Shown: positions 36,751-46,955, numbered from the stretch's first letter. The stretch is 64,000 nt of DNA from Thalassospira lohafexi (GCF_002844275.1 NZ_NXGX01000001.1:682001-746000); one strand, 5' to 3'. Notes: generated by a model not told the origin, from the letters alone. Numbers and translations: made by a program.

Positions 36751-37536
36751 ATGAGTGATCTACCAAGACACCAGGCAATCGTTGAATTGCTGGAAGAAAA
36801 GACCTTTGTTTCGGTCAATGAGCTTGCATCTGTCATGGGTGTCTCGTCTGCTACGGCGCGACGCGATATCGAAAAGCTTTCGGATGCGGGATTGGGCCAG
36901 AAAGTTCACGGTGGAATCGCGGCAAACGCGGTGCCCATGCAGCGTCGTGCGGTCAATCTTCCCTTCATTGAAAACCGTGACATTGCGGTCGAGAATAAAC
37001 GCGCAATTGCCCAGGCCGCCGCGAGCCTTGTGCGCGATGGTTCATCAATCATCATTCATGCGGGTTCGACCTGTTTTCACTTCGGTACACAGATTGCGTC
37101 GCGCAATATTCGCGTCTTTACCAATTCAACGCCGCTTGCGGGCTATCTCTCGGAAAATGGCACGTGCCAACTGACGGTAGGTGGCGGTGATGTGCACCGT
37201 GAACCGGGGATTCTCTATGATCCTGCGGGCAAGGGCTATGACTTCTTTGCGGATCAGTTCTTTGTGGGAGCTCTTGGGATCAGCTCACAAGGGCTGCTCG
37301 AAAGTCATCCTTTGCTCGTGCGTTTGTGTGACGACATGTCACGACAGGCAAATGAAACGATCGTCCTCGTTGACAGTCGCAAGTTCGCCGAGCGCCCACC
37401 GACGGTCGCGCTGCCGCTCACGCGTGTTCATCGGCTCATCACGGATGACGGCTTAACCGATGCCGATGCCAAGGTTTTAGAAGATCACGGTGTTGATTAC
37501 GTGGTTGTGGAAGCAAGGGAGAGCAAAGGAAAATGA
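36751..37536 (+). CDS. DeoR-family sugar operon regulator
   Basis: 261 residues. The N-terminal helix-turn-helix reads [40 protein letters not shown]. The C-terminal effector domain (about 75-230) has [24 protein letters not shown], the [10 protein letters not shown] turn and [11 protein letters not shown], which bind sugar phosphates in this family. It is the first gene of the operon and overlaps the ABC ATPase start by 4 nt (ATGA), so it is probably autoregulated. Confidence 0.93.
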   Translation: MSDLPRHQAIVELLEEKTFVSVNELASVMGVSSATARRDIEKLSDAGLGQKVHGGIAANAVPMQRRAVNLPFIENRDIAVENKRAIAQAAASLVRDGSSIIIHAGSTCFHFGTQIASRNIRVFTNSTPLAGYLSENGTCQLTVGGGDVHREPGILYDPAGKGYDFFADQFFVGALGISSQGLLESHPLLVRLCDDMSRQANETIVLVDSRKFAERPPTVALPLTRVHRLITDDGLTDADAKVLEDHGVDYVVVEARESKGK

Positions 37537-39095
37537 CCCCACAAGAACACCCTTTGCTTGAGATGCGCGACATTTCCAAGACCTTCGGGTCAGTTGTTGC
37601 GCTGTCAGGCGTATCGCTCACGGCGTATGGCGGCGAGGTTCACGCCCTAATGGGGGAAAACGGTGCTGGAAAATCAACACTGATGAAGATCCTGTCGGGG
37701 GCCTATACCCCTGATGCTGGCGGTGATATCCGCATCAATGGGACGGCCATTCAGACCGGAAGTCCCAAAATTTCCCAAGCCAACGGGATTGCCGTGATCT
37801 ATCAGGAATTGACGCTGGCCCCCAACCTGACGGTTGCGGAGAATGTCTTCCTTGGCAATGAGCGCACACGCCGTGGTATCGTCGACCGGGCCGCAATGCG
37901 CGAAGAAACAACCCCAATCCTAAAGCGTCTTGGCGTCAAATTCAGTGCGTCAACGCAGGTGGCGTCCTTGTCGCTTGGCGAACGCCAACTGGTCGAAATT
38001 GCGCGCGGAATGTCGCGCGGGGCACGGATCATCGTGATGGATGAACCGACGACGTCCTTATCAAGCAGCGAAACCGAAAAGTTGTTTGACGTGATCGCCG
38101 GATTGAAGGCCGAAGGCATTGCGATCATTTATATTTCGCATCGCATGGAAGAAATATATCGCCTGTCTGACCGGTGCTCGGTTCTGCGTGATGGCCACTA
38201 TGTCGGCACACTCGAACATGACGATTTAAATGCCGAGCGCCTGGTGTCGATGATGGTCGGGCGCGATATGTCGACATTCTACACCAAGGAACACAAGCCC
38301 CACACCGGCGAGCGTGACATCGTTTTGTCAGTGAAAGGCATGACCGATTCTCGTCTGGTGAAAGACTGTTCGTTTGATGTTCATCAGGGCGAAGTTCTGG
38401 GCATTGCCGGGCTTGTCGGTTCTGGTCGGACAGAACTTGCGCGTTTGATTTATGGTGCTGACCCTGCCGTATCGGGCAAGGTATTTTTGAACGGTAAGGA
38501 CGTGACACCGACATCACCGCGTGATGCCCTGGCCGAAGGGATCGCCTACCTGACCGAGGATCGTAAGGAACTTGGTCTGTTTCTTGATATGTCGATCTCC
38601 GACAATATCAATATATCGGTGATGGAAAACGATTCCGGTCTTGGTGGGACACGCCGCTTTGGCAAAGAAGAAGCGCGCGCACGTCAGTCGTTTGAGAACC
38701 TCGAAATCAAATCACCGTCCTCCAAAATCACGGTCGGCTCGCTGTCTGGTGGCAATCAGCAGAAGGTTCTGCTTGCCCGCCTGCTTGAAGCCAAACCCAA
38801 GGTCATCATCCTCGATGAACCGACGCGGGGTGTGGATGTTGGTGCGAAATCGGAAATCTACCGCCTGATCGACGGTCTTGCTCAGCAGGGCATTGCGATC
38901 ATGATGATTTCCAGCGAATTGCCCGAAATCATTGGCGTGTCTGATCGTGTGTTGGTCATGCGAGAGGGTGTCATCGCCGGCGAGATATCTCCGCAAGACG
39001 GCAAGGCCATTGAGCAAGAAGATATCATGCGACTTTCAACGGGCCCCTCGGCCAGCCCTTCTGGCGATCATCCCCGTCAAACAGTAACCGCATAA
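37533..39095 (+). CDS. Sugar ABC importer, ATP-binding protein (RbsA-like)
   Basis: 520 residues with two ABC domains. The first has Walker [13 protein letters not shown], signature [13 protein letters not shown] and Walker B IIVMDEP. The second has the degraded Walker [14 protein letters not shown] usual for this family, signature [15 protein letters not shown] and [14 protein letters not shown]. It powers import of a monosaccharide through the partner permease. It overlaps the DeoR gene by 4 nt, with 40 bp to the permease. Confidence 0.94.
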   Translation: MTPQEHPLLEMRDISKTFGSVVALSGVSLTAYGGEVHALMGENGAGKSTLMKILSGAYTPDAGGDIRINGTAIQTGSPKISQANGIAVIYQELTLAPNLTVAENVFLGNERTRRGIVDRAAMREETTPILKRLGVKFSASTQVASLSLGERQLVEIARGMSRGARIIVMDEPTTSLSSSETEKLFDVIAGLKAEGIAIIYISHRMEEIYRLSDRCSVLRDGHYVGTLEHDDLNAERLVSMMVGRDMSTFYTKEHKPHTGERDIVLSVKGMTDSRLVKDCSFDVHQGEVLGIAGLVGSGRTELARLIYGADPAVSGKVFLNGKDVTPTSPRDALAEGIAYLTEDRKELGLFLDMSISDNINISVMENDSGLGGTRRFGKEEARARQSFENLEIKSPSSKITVGSLSGGNQQKVLLARLLEAKPKVIILDEPTRGVDVGAKSEIYRLIDGLAQQGIAIMMISSELPEIIGVSDRVLVMREGVIAGEISPQDGKAIEQEDIMRLSTGPSASPSGDHPRQTVTA

Positions 39096-39135
39096 GCTGC
39101 CTTATCCTGACTCCCAAAAAGATGGAGACCGAGAC

Positions 39136-40119
39136 GTGACCAACATCGCTGATGCCCAAAACAAGAACAACAGCTTAAAAATACAAGGCGTGATCAGGGC
39201 GCTGGGTATGCTGCCGGTTCTGATTCTGCTGGCCATTGGGTTCCAGCTTCTGACGGGCAAGTTTCTTTCAGTGAACAACCTGTCCATCGTGATGCAACAG
39301 GCATCGATTAATATTGTCCTCGCAGCGGGGATGACTTTTGTGATCCTGACTGGCGGGATCGACCTGTCTGTCGGCTCGGTCCTTGCTGCATCGGCGATGG
39401 GGGCTCTTATTGTGTCTCTTGTGCCGGGCATCGGGTGGATGGCTATTCCTGCTGGACTGGCCTTGGGGCTGATGTTTGGTCTGGTTAATGGGGCTTTGAT
39501 CGCGTTGTTGGCCTTGCCACCGTTTATTATCACCTTGGGTTCATTAACCGCCGTTCGCGGTGTTGCCCGACTGATGGGCGAAGACACCACGGTCTTTAAC
39601 GGACAGCTTCCCTTCGCCGTCATCGGGAATGGTTCCTTTCTGGGGATTCCCATTCTGGCGCTGATTGCATTGACCGTCATCGTGGCGTGTTGGTTCATCT
39701 TGCGGCGTACGGTTCTGGGGACTTGGATTTATGCCATCGGTGGCAATCACGAAGCAGCCCGTTTGACCGGGATTAAGGTTTCATTTGTTCTGCTGTTTGT
39801 TTATGGCGCGTCCGGTTTTCTGGCCGGGGTTGGCGGTATTATGTCTGCCGCACGACTTTATGCCGCCAACGGCCTGCAACTTGGTCAGGCCTACGAACTC
39901 GACGCTATTGCGGCCGTGATCCTTGGCGGGACCAGCTTCGTCGGTGGCGTCGGTTCAATCTGGGGCACACTTGTTGGCGCGCTGATCATTGCTGTGCTGA
40001 CCAATGGTCTGATCCTGACAGGTGTTTCCGATATTTGGCAATTCATCATTAAGGGGCTCGTCATTATCGCTGCCGTTTCCCTTGATCGCTACCGCCTCAA
40101 AAGCGGTAACCGCACCTAA
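39136..40119 (+). CDS. Sugar ABC importer, permease (RbsC-like)
   Basis: 327 residues with about 9-10 membrane helices. GGIDLSVGSVLAASAMGAL is the family signature near the N terminus. ILGGTSFVGGVGSIWGTLVGALII is the C-terminal coupling block. The start is GTG with a GGAGA ribosome site. It works with the ATPase upstream and the binding protein downstream. Confidence 0.94.
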   Translation: MTNIADAQNKNNSLKIQGVIRALGMLPVLILLAIGFQLLTGKFLSVNNLSIVMQQASINIVLAAGMTFVILTGGIDLSVGSVLAASAMGALIVSLVPGIGWMAIPAGLALGLMFGLVNGALIALLALPPFIITLGSLTAVRGVARLMGEDTTVFNGQLPFAVIGNGSFLGIPILALIALTVIVACWFILRRTVLGTWIYAIGGNHEAARLTGIKVSFVLLFVYGASGFLAGVGGIMSAARLYAANGLQLGQAYELDAIAAVILGGTSFVGGVGSIWGTLVGALIIAVLTNGLILTGVSDIWQFIIKGLVIIAAVSLDRYRLKSGNRT

Positions 40120-40161
40120 GTCTCTCAATGACAAAAATGCATATCTATCTAGGAGGAAAAA

Positions 40162-41142
40162 ATGCAAATTACCAAGAACCTCATGCCGGTACTCAAGAAA
40201 ATGATGCTGGGCACGGCTCTTGCTGCCTCATTGGCGGGCGGTTTGATGCCGTCGGCGGCACAGGCCGACGATAAGAAACTCGAAAGCATCGGCATCTCTG
40301 TTGGTCTGCTGGGCAACCCGTTCTTTGTTGCCACCATCAAAGGCATCGAAGACCACGCCCGCGCAATCAATCCGGATGTCGACATCACCTCGGTATCTGC
40401 TGACTACGATCTCAATAAGCAAGTCAGCCAGATTGACAGCTTCATTGCCAAGGGCGTTGACATCATCATGCTCAATGCTGTTGACGACGAGGCAATTGCG
40501 CCTGCCGTGATGCGCGCAAAGAATGCTGGTATTGTCATCGCAGCTTTTGACGTGTCCGCACCGGGTGCCGATGTCACGGTTATGACTGACAATATCGCCG
40601 CAGGCCGCAAGGCATGTGAATACATCGTCGAGCAACTTGACGGTAAGGGCAATGTTGCCATCATCAAAGGCCCGTCGTCGTCCTCGCTGAACGACCGCTT
40701 CAAAGGTTGCTCAGATGTCTTCGCCGCTGCCGGCGGGATAACCGTTCTCTCCGATGGCCAGAACGGCCAAGGTTCGCGTGATGGCGGCCTGCAGGCTATG
40801 CAGGGGCTTCTGACCCGTTTTGATGATCTTGATGCTGTGTTCGGTGCGAATGATCCGATGGCGCTTGGTGCGCAACTCGCAGCAAAGCAGTTGGGTCGGA
40901 CCAATTTGATCATCACCGGTGTTGACGGTGCACCAGACACCGAAGCCAGCCTTGCTGAGGCAGACTCTTTGCTTAAAGCTTCCGCATCGCAGGATCCCTA
41001 CACGATGGCCGGTCGTGCGCTTGACATGGGCTACGCATTCTTCCAGGGCGAACGTCCAGAACAGCCGACCGTCCTGATCGAGCCGATGCTGATTACGGCT
41101 GACAACCTTGATGAATACAAAGGTTGGACCGCCAAGCGTTAA
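40162..41142 (+). CDS. Sugar ABC importer, periplasmic binding protein (RbsB-like)
   Basis: 326 residues. A signal peptide ends near residue 36 (SAAQA|DD). The type I periplasmic fold has IGISVGLLGNPFFVATIKGIEDHA, SFIAKGVDIIMLNAVDDEAI, NIAAGRKACEYIVEQL and FGANDPMALGAQLAAKQLG. The substrate is probably a pentose or pentulose, judged from the araB/araD-like neighbours. An AGGAGG ribosome site gives strong expression, usual for binding proteins. Confidence 0.94.
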   Translation: MQITKNLMPVLKKMMLGTALAASLAGGLMPSAAQADDKKLESIGISVGLLGNPFFVATIKGIEDHARAINPDVDITSVSADYDLNKQVSQIDSFIAKGVDIIMLNAVDDEAIAPAVMRAKNAGIVIAAFDVSAPGADVTVMTDNIAAGRKACEYIVEQLDGKGNVAIIKGPSSSSLNDRFKGCSDVFAAAGGITVLSDGQNGQGSRDGGLQAMQGLLTRFDDLDAVFGANDPMALGAQLAAKQLGRTNLIITGVDGAPDTEASLAEADSLLKASASQDPYTMAGRALDMGYAFFQGERPEQPTVLIEPMLITADNLDEYKGWTAKR

Positions 41143-41153
41143 GCTTCGTTTAC

Positions 41154-41180
41154 ATGGTGCGCCGGTTGCCGGCGCACCAT
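41154..41180 (+). terminator. Perfect 12-bp hairpin inside the pentose operon
   Basis: ATGGTGCGCCGG pairs perfectly with CCGGCGCACCAT around TTG and is followed by TCTTTT, 12 nt after the binding protein stop and 25 nt before the aldolase start. Such hairpins let binding protein mRNA outnumber that of downstream enzymes. Confidence 0.85.
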
Positions 41181-41204
41181 TCTTTTGACTTTCTCTGATA
41201 CCGG

Positions 41205-41909
41205 ATGATGACCATCATGAACCTTGATACGCTGAAAGCGAATGTGCTTAACGCGAACCTTGCAACCGTTCGTCACGGACTGGTCAAGGCAACCTTCGGC
41301 AACGCCAGCGGCATTGATCGCGAAAGTGGTCTTATCGCCATCAAGCCAAGCGGCGTACCCTACGAAGACATGACGGCCGATCATATGGTGGTCTGTGATC
41401 TTGATGGCCGCAGTCAAACCAACCTGTATCGTCCATCATCTGACCTTGAAACACATCTCGCACTTTACCGTGCGTTCGATGGTGTTGGTGCGATTATTCA
41501 CACCCACTCCACCTTTGCGACGATCATGGCTCAGGCGCGCCATCCAATCATTTCGCTGGGGACCACGCATGCCGATTATTTTCACGGCACGATCCCGGTC
41601 ACCCGCAATTTGACGCCAGAAGAAATCAAGTCACGCTACGTCGCCGCAACGGGTGACGTCATTGTCGAAGCATTCGAAGGGCGTGATCCGCTTGAGGTCC
41701 CCGCCGCATTGGTCGCGGGCCACGGCCCCTTTGTCTGGGGTGATACGCTTGAAAGTGCGGTTTTGAATGCGATGATCCTTGAAGAAGTTGCAAAAATGGC
41801 ATGGCATACCTTGACCATTTCACCTTCCGCATCGCCGATTTCACAGGACCTTCAGGATCGCCATTATCTGCGAAAGCATGGTGAAAACGCGACCTATGGA
41901 CAGAACTGA
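41205..41909 (+). CDS. araD: Class II aldolase, L-ribulose-5-phosphate 4-epimerase-like
   Basis: 234 residues; starts at 41205, 41208 and 41217 are all possible. NLATVRHGLVKATFGNASGID, IKPSGVPYEDM, PSSDLETHLALYRAF and the zinc-binding pair HTHSTFAT are the class II signatures, and a third His lies in HADYF. VAGHGPFVWG follows. The fold isomerises L-ribulose 5-phosphate to D-xylulose 5-phosphate, or cleaves similar phosphates. It precedes ribulokinase by 10 bp. Confidence 0.9.
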   Translation: MMTIMNLDTLKANVLNANLATVRHGLVKATFGNASGIDRESGLIAIKPSGVPYEDMTADHMVVCDLDGRSQTNLYRPSSDLETHLALYRAFDGVGAIIHTHSTFATIMAQARHPIISLGTTHADYFHGTIPVTRNLTPEEIKSRYVAATGDVIVEAFEGRDPLEVPAALVAGHGPFVWGDTLESAVLNAMILEEVAKMAWHTLTISPSASPISQDLQDRHYLRKHGENATYGQN

Positions 41910-41919
41910 GAGATAACAC

Positions 41920-43491
41920 ATGACCTATGTTGTCGGTGCCGATTTCGGCACACTTAGCGTCCGCGTTACGTTGATGGATTGCGACAGCGGTGCGACAGTT
42001 GCATCTGTCTCGGAAGGCTATCCGTTGCATCGAAACCCTGCCGATCCGCTGATGGCGCGTCAAGCCCATGCCGATCACATGGCATCCCTCGTCCGGGCGA
42101 CCCGTGGTGCGATTAAGGCGGCCGGTATTGATGGCCACGACATCGCGGCTTTTGCGGCTGATACCACCGGGTCAAGCGTCGTGGTGGTCGATGAAAACTT
42201 ACAGCCACTGGCTGATTATTACCTTTGGGCCGATCATTCCGCCCATGCCGAGGCCGAAGAAATCACAGCATTGGCGCGGCGCGAAGGACTGGAAGCACTC
42301 GACTGGTGCGGTGGCACATATTCCCACGAATGGGGCTATGCCAAACTGCTGCATTTCTTGCGCAACAATCCGGACAAACGCGATCAGGTTGCGACCGCCC
42401 TTGAACATTGCGACATGGTGGCAGCGACCCTGTCGGGCGTTAAGGGTGTTTCTGACATTCCCCGGTCGATTTGTGCAATGGGGCATAAATGGATGTGGAA
42501 CCCAAAATGGGGCGGGTATCCATCGCAGGATTTCCTGTCGCGCGTTGATCCGTTGTTGGATGGCATCAATGAAAAGCTTGAAGGCCGCTTTGGCATGGCA
42601 CCGGAAGTCGCCGGGTATTTGTCTGAAGAATGGGCTGAAAAACTGGGCCTGAAACCCGGAATTCCGATCCCGTTTGGGGCGTTTGATGCCCATTGGGATG
42701 CGCTGGGGAGCGGCGGCACGCAGGGTGATGTGGTCAACGTGGTTGGCACGTCCACCTGCTTTATCGCAATTGCACCTGATGATGTTGTTCCGGTTCCGGG
42801 TATTTGCGGCGTTGTACCGGGCAGTGTCACGCCCGAAACAACTGGTATCGAAGCTGGTCAGTCGGCAACTGGGGACGTTTTCGAAGCCATCGCCAGACGG
42901 TCGGGTCGCGATTTGCCGACCTTGATGCAAGGATTGGATGCCTATCGCCCCGGTCAAACCGGGCTTTTGCGCCTGCCGTGGGATAATGGTGACCGCACCG
43001 TTCTGGTCCGTCCTGATTTGGGCGGCATTACGCTGGGGTGGGATTTGGGGCATGAGGCCGAAGACGAACTTCACGCCGCCATCGAAGGCATGGCAATGCA
43101 CACCCGCATCATCCATGACCGGATGGAACAATGCGGCATGAAAATTCGCCATGTTGTGAATGGCGGTGGTATTCCCCAAAAGAACGACGTTCTCAATCAG
43201 GTCTATGCCGATGTGTTAAATCGTCCTGTGCATGTGCCTGAAAGCTCCCCAACCGGGGTTGGGTCGTGCATCATGGCGTCCGTTGCCTGTGGGGCGATCG
43301 CTGACATTGCAACCGCACAGAAACGGCTTGCGCCCAAGCCACGTATTATCAATCCGCGGCCAGATGCGGTTGCAACCTATAACGAATTGTTTGAAATCTT
43401 CCGCGCGATTTATATGGGCTTCGGACAAGGGGACCCGCTTGATCTTGGAAGTATCTTGCCGCGTCTTCGCGCCTTTCGTATTGGCGGGTAA
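41920..43491 (+). CDS. araB: Ribulokinase
   Basis: 523 residues in the FGGY kinase fold. The N terminus has GADFGTLSVRVTLMDCDSG, followed by DTTGSSVVVVDENLQPL and YLWADHSAHAEAEEI. The C-terminal domain has PFGAFDAHWDALGSG, NVVGTSTCF and the GGGIPQKNDVLNQVYADVLNRPVHVPES ATP block. It phosphorylates L-ribulose and related ketopentoses. It is the last gene of the operon. Gene araA (the isomerase of arabinose breakdown) is not here. Confidence 0.93.
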   Translation: MTYVVGADFGTLSVRVTLMDCDSGATVASVSEGYPLHRNPADPLMARQAHADHMASLVRATRGAIKAAGIDGHDIAAFAADTTGSSVVVVDENLQPLADYYLWADHSAHAEAEEITALARREGLEALDWCGGTYSHEWGYAKLLHFLRNNPDKRDQVATALEHCDMVAATLSGVKGVSDIPRSICAMGHKWMWNPKWGGYPSQDFLSRVDPLLDGINEKLEGRFGMAPEVAGYLSEEWAEKLGLKPGIPIPFGAFDAHWDALGSGGTQGDVVNVVGTSTCFIAIAPDDVVPVPGICGVVPGSVTPETTGIEAGQSATGDVFEAIARRSGRDLPTLMQGLDAYRPGQTGLLRLPWDNGDRTVLVRPDLGGITLGWDLGHEAEDELHAAIEGMAMHTRIIHDRMEQCGMKIRHVVNGGGIPQKNDVLNQVYADVLNRPVHVPESSPTGVGSCIMASVACGAIADIATAQKRLAPKPRIINPRPDAVATYNELFEIFRAIYMGFGQGDPLDLGSILPRLRAFRIGG

Positions 43492-43545
43492 CGGCCCCAA
43501 AGGTCGTCGTAACAACGTCGTTTGAGTGTTCAAAAATCAAAACAA

Positions 43546-43579
43546 AAAGCCCCGGCCGTTTAAAACGTGCCGGGGCTTT
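43546..43579. terminator. Bidirectional terminator between araB and purB
   Basis: AAAGCCCCGG and CCGGGGCTTT form a 10-bp stem around a 14-nt loop with A and T runs on the flanks, between converging genes. Confidence 0.9.
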
Positions 43580-43601
43580 GTTTTGTTTGCGGTGGATTGC
43601 C

Positions 43602-44912
43602 TTAGTCGGCAAACACACGGGTAAAGATCGTGTCGACATGCTTGGTGTGATAGCCAAGGTCAAACAGCGCTTCGAGCTTATCGGTCGGGATTTTGGCGGT
43701 AACGTCTTCGTCGGTTTTCAGAAGCGACAGAAGATCGCCTTCGCGGTTCCAGACCTTCATCGCGTTACGCTGAACGATGCGATATGAATCTTCGCGCGAC
43801 ACGCCATATTGGGTCAGGGTCAGCAACACACGCTGCGAGAACACCAATCCACCCATCTGATTAAGAATCTCGTCCATCCGTTCCGGATAGATGACAAGGT
43901 TCTCAACCACATTGGCCAAACGCATCAAAGCAAAATCAAGCGTCACGGTCGCATCTGGACCGATATTACGTTCGACCGAGCTGTGCGAAATGTCACGTTC
44001 ATGCCAAAGGGCAACGTTTTCCATTGCCGGGATTGCCATTGAACGCACCAGACGGGCAAGACCGGTCAGGTTTTCGGTCAAAACCGGGTTGCGTTTGTGT
44101 GGCATCGCCGAGGAGCCTTTCTGCCCCTTGGAGAAAAACTCCTCAACTTCGCGCACTTCGGTGCGCTGCAGATGACGAATTTCGGTTGCCAGATGTTCGA
44201 TCGACGATGCGATGACACCCAGAACCGCAAAATAGGCCGCATGGCGGTCGCGCGGGATCACCTGTGTTGAAACCGGTTCTGGTTTCAGACCAAGTTTCGC
44301 AGCAACATGTTCTTCAACGCTCGGATCGATGTTGGCGAATGTGCCAACAGCACCGGAAATCGCACAGGTGGCGATTTCTTCGCGCGCAGCAACCAGACGA
44401 TCACGGTTGCGCTTGAATTCGGCATAGAAGGTGGCAAGTTTCAGACCAAAGGTCACCGGTTCTGCGTGAATGCCGTGCGAACGGCCCATGCAGGGGACGT
44501 CTTTGGTTTCATAGGCGCGCTTTTTAAGCGCTGCCAGAAGCTTGTCCATATCTTCAAGCAGGATGTCGGTTGCTTGGGTCAACTGAACGTTAAAGCAGGT
44601 ATCAAGAACGTCCGAGCTGGTCATGCCCTGATGAACAAAGCGGGCTTCTTCGCCAACCTGTTCAGACAGTTCGGTCAGAAACGCAATGACGTCATGTTTG
44701 ACTTCGGCCTCGACGGTGTCGATGCGATCAATACGGTCCTGAGTATAAGGTTTGTCACCTTTTTCCCAAACCAGCTTGGCAGATTGGGTCGGGATAACAC
44801 CGAGTTCAGCCAGTTTGTCAGCAGCGTGTGCTTCGATTTCAAACCAGATACGGAATTTGTTCGCCGGTTCCCAGATGGTAGTCATCTGTGGACGGGAATA
44901 ACGGGGGATCAT
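43602..44912 (-). CDS. purB: Adenylosuccinate lyase
   Basis: 436 residues from ATG 44912 (MIPRYSRPQM); an ATG 18 nt upstream is less like the family. FVHQGMTSSDVLDTCFNVQL, GRSHGIHAEPVTFG and the signature QKGSSAMPHKRNPVLTENL are all present, the last with the catalytic Ser. It acts twice in purine synthesis: on SAICAR and on adenylosuccinate. It stands apart from the other pur genes and has no obvious operon partner. Confidence 0.96.
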   Translation of the reverse strand: MIPRYSRPQMTTIWEPANKFRIWFEIEAHAADKLAELGVIPTQSAKLVWEKGDKPYTQDRIDRIDTVEAEVKHDVIAFLTELSEQVGEEARFVHQGMTSSDVLDTCFNVQLTQATDILLEDMDKLLAALKKRAYETKDVPCMGRSHGIHAEPVTFGLKLATFYAEFKRNRDRLVAAREEIATCAISGAVGTFANIDPSVEEHVAAKLGLKPEPVSTQVIPRDRHAAYFAVLGVIASSIEHLATEIRHLQRTEVREVEEFFSKGQKGSSAMPHKRNPVLTENLTGLARLVRSMAIPAMENVALWHERDISHSSVERNIGPDATVTLDFALMRLANVVENLVIYPERMDEILNQMGGLVFSQRVLLTLTQYGVSREDSYRIVQRNAMKVWNREGDLLSLLKTDEDVTAKIPTDKLEALFDLGYHTKHVDTIFTRVFAD

Positions 44913-45131
44913 GCGGTCGCCTCCGGGCAAGATGGTTGGGTGCCGGGGTATGATCTGAATGATCGGATTGCGTGATCACTTCCACGATCATCAGGCCAGC
45001 ACGCTTTCACCGCGTCGGATAGTCCATTCCGGCCCGATTGGCAAGCCTGCAGACAGGTATGACTGGGATGTGATTGTATTTTTACCGGTTAAAAACTTGT
45101 GTTCTGTTAGAATTATAGCAACTTAGATAGA

Positions 45132-45158
45132 ATACATATGCAAACGGACATTATGTAT
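45132..45158. promoter_or_regulatory. Inverted repeat upstream of the HD-GYP gene
   Basis: ATACATA (45132-45138) and TATGTAT (45152-45158) lie in a strongly AT-rich stretch 46-72 nt ahead of the start codon. This could be an operator or part of the promoter. Confidence 0.3.
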
Positions 45159-45203
45159 ATGATGGCATTCTGGTCATCCGGTTGTTGAGTGGACGGGAAA
45201 TTA

Positions 45204-46955
45204 ATGACGCGCGAAGGCGACGGGGCGAAGGATCTTCCAAAAGAAGGGACGGAGACCCGCGAAACAGACGCCAACTATCTTGCGCAGCTTGTGGATTTGG
45301 GTATTGCGCTTTCCGCCGAGCAGGGACGCGAGGAGCTTAACCAGAAGATCCTGATGGCTGCGCGTAAATTCACCAACGCGGATGGTGGATCGCTTTATCT
45401 CGTCAATAAAGACGAAAGCGAACTGCATTTCCGTATCCTGATGAATGATACGCTCAACACATTCTTTGTTTCCGGCCGCGAAAATGAAAAACCGTTTCCA
45501 CCCTTGCCGCTTTATGATGTCGAAGGGCGGCCCAATTATCGCAACATCGCGACCTATGTCGCGCTGACCGGCAAGCCGATCAATATCGAAGATGCCTATT
45601 GTGCCGACGGGTTTGATTTTTCCGGCACGCGCGCCTTTGATGCCAAAACGGGCTATCGGTCGAAATCATTTTTGACCGTGCCGCTAAAAAGTACGCGTGG
45701 TGCGATGATGGGGGTGTTGCAGCTGATCAATGCCCGCGATGAAGCCGGGCAGGTGATTGCCTTTGATAAATCAATTGAACCAATCATCGCCGCATTGGCC
45801 AGTCAGGCCGCGGTTGCGATTGAAAACAGCCGTCTTTTGCTGGCGCAGCGCGATTTGATGGAAAGTTTCGTGCGCGTATTGGGCCATGCGATTGATGCCA
45901 AGTCGCCGCACACGGCCGACCATTGTTCGCGCGTTCCGGTGATTGCGCGCATGCTGGCGCAGGCCGCAGTTGATGACAAACTTGGACCATTTTCCAATTT
46001 CTACCTGACCGATATGGAATGGTATGAGCTTGATCTGGCCGCCTGGCTTCATGATTGCGGCAAAATCGTCACCCCTGACCATGTGATGGAAAAGGCGACC
46101 AAGCTTGAAACCATCCATAACCGCATTCACGAAATTCGCACCCGGTTTGAAGTCCTGCGCCGGGATGCCGAAATCGATATGCTTAAACGCAAACTGGCGG
46201 GCGAAGACGCCGATGCCTGCGATGCCGATTTCAAGCAAAAGGTTGCCGAGCTGGAAAATCAGTTCGCCATGGTCGCCGATGCCAATATTGGCGATACGGA
46301 ACTTGATACCGACACCATCTATGCCCTGCACGATATTGCCGAACTGACATGGGTGCGCCATTTTGATCGAACAGTCGGGCTGTCGTGGTCGGAAAATCAA
46401 CGGCTGACCGATGCGGATCTGGTAAGCCTACGCGAAGCGGGCACAGAAACCTTGCTGATGGACCGCGAAGATCAGGTGTATCTGGGCTTTAACCGTGGGG
46501 AGCTTTATAATCTCTCGATCCCGCACGGCACCCTGACATCCGAAGAACGACAGGTGATCAATGATCACGTTGTCGTAACGCAGGATATGCTTGCCCAATT
46601 GCCTTATCCGCGCGAACTGCAACGTATTCCTGCTATTGCGGGCAATCACCATGAAAAAATGGATGGATCAGGGTATCCGCACGGCATGACCGGCGATGAC
46701 ATGGGCATTCTTGAAAAGGTCATGGTGATTGCCGACATTTTCGAAGCACTCACCGCGGTTGATCGCCCGTATAAACGGCCCAAACTGTTGTCTGAATGCA
46801 TTTCGATCCTTGGCGATATGCGCGACAAGGGGCAGATCGACAATGACCTGTTCGAGCTGTTTCTGGTCAGTGGCACCTACCTTGTTTACGGTAAAAAATA
46901 CCTGCGCCCCGATCAGTGCGACGAAGTGGATGTCAGTCAGTTTCTGTCATCGTAA
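45204..46955 (+). CDS. GAF and HD-GYP domain protein (c-di-GMP phosphodiesterase-like)
   Basis: 583 residues from ATG 45204; a GTG at 45189 is possible. The N-terminal GAF domain (about 20-205) contains TNADGGSLYLV, TGYRSKSFLTVPL and MMGVLQLINARDEAG. The HD-GYP domain follows with HCSRVPVIA, the catalytic LHDCGKIV near 282 and HHEKMDGSGYPHG near 485. Between these motifs lie about 140 more residues than in standard HD-GYP proteins, including a charged helical stretch FEVLRRDAEIDMLKRKL. Metal ligands look intact, so it should hydrolyse c-di-GMP or a similar nucleotide. The next gene on the strand is an AraC-type membrane regulator. Confidence 0.9.
   Translation: MTREGDGAKDLPKEGTETRETDANYLAQLVDLGIALSAEQGREELNQKILMAARKFTNADGGSLYLVNKDESELHFRILMNDTLNTFFVSGRENEKPFPPLPLYDVEGRPNYRNIATYVALTGKPINIEDAYCADGFDFSGTRAFDAKTGYRSKSFLTVPLKSTRGAMMGVLQLINARDEAGQVIAFDKSIEPIIAALASQAAVAIENSRLLLAQRDLMESFVRVLGHAIDAKSPHTADHCSRVPVIARMLAQAAVDDKLGPFSNFYLTDMEWYELDLAAWLHDCGKIVTPDHVMEKATKLETIHNRIHEIRTRFEVLRRDAEIDMLKRKLAGEDADACDADFKQKVAELENQFAMVADANIGDTELDTDTIYALHDIAELTWVRHFDRTVGLSWSENQRLTDADLVSLREAGTETLLMDREDQVYLGFNRGELYNLSIPHGTLTSEERQVINDHVVVTQDMLAQLPYPRELQRIPAIAGNHHEKMDGSGYPHGMTGDDMGILEKVMVIADIFEALTAVDRPYKRPKLLSECISILGDMRDKGQIDNDLFELFLVSGTYLVYGKKYLRPDQCDEVDVSQFLSS

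Noticed and set aside
42199-43179. 326-codon open frame on the minus strand
   Set aside because: Antisense to araB, which is a clear FGGY kinase. Composition is odd and there is no ribosome site.
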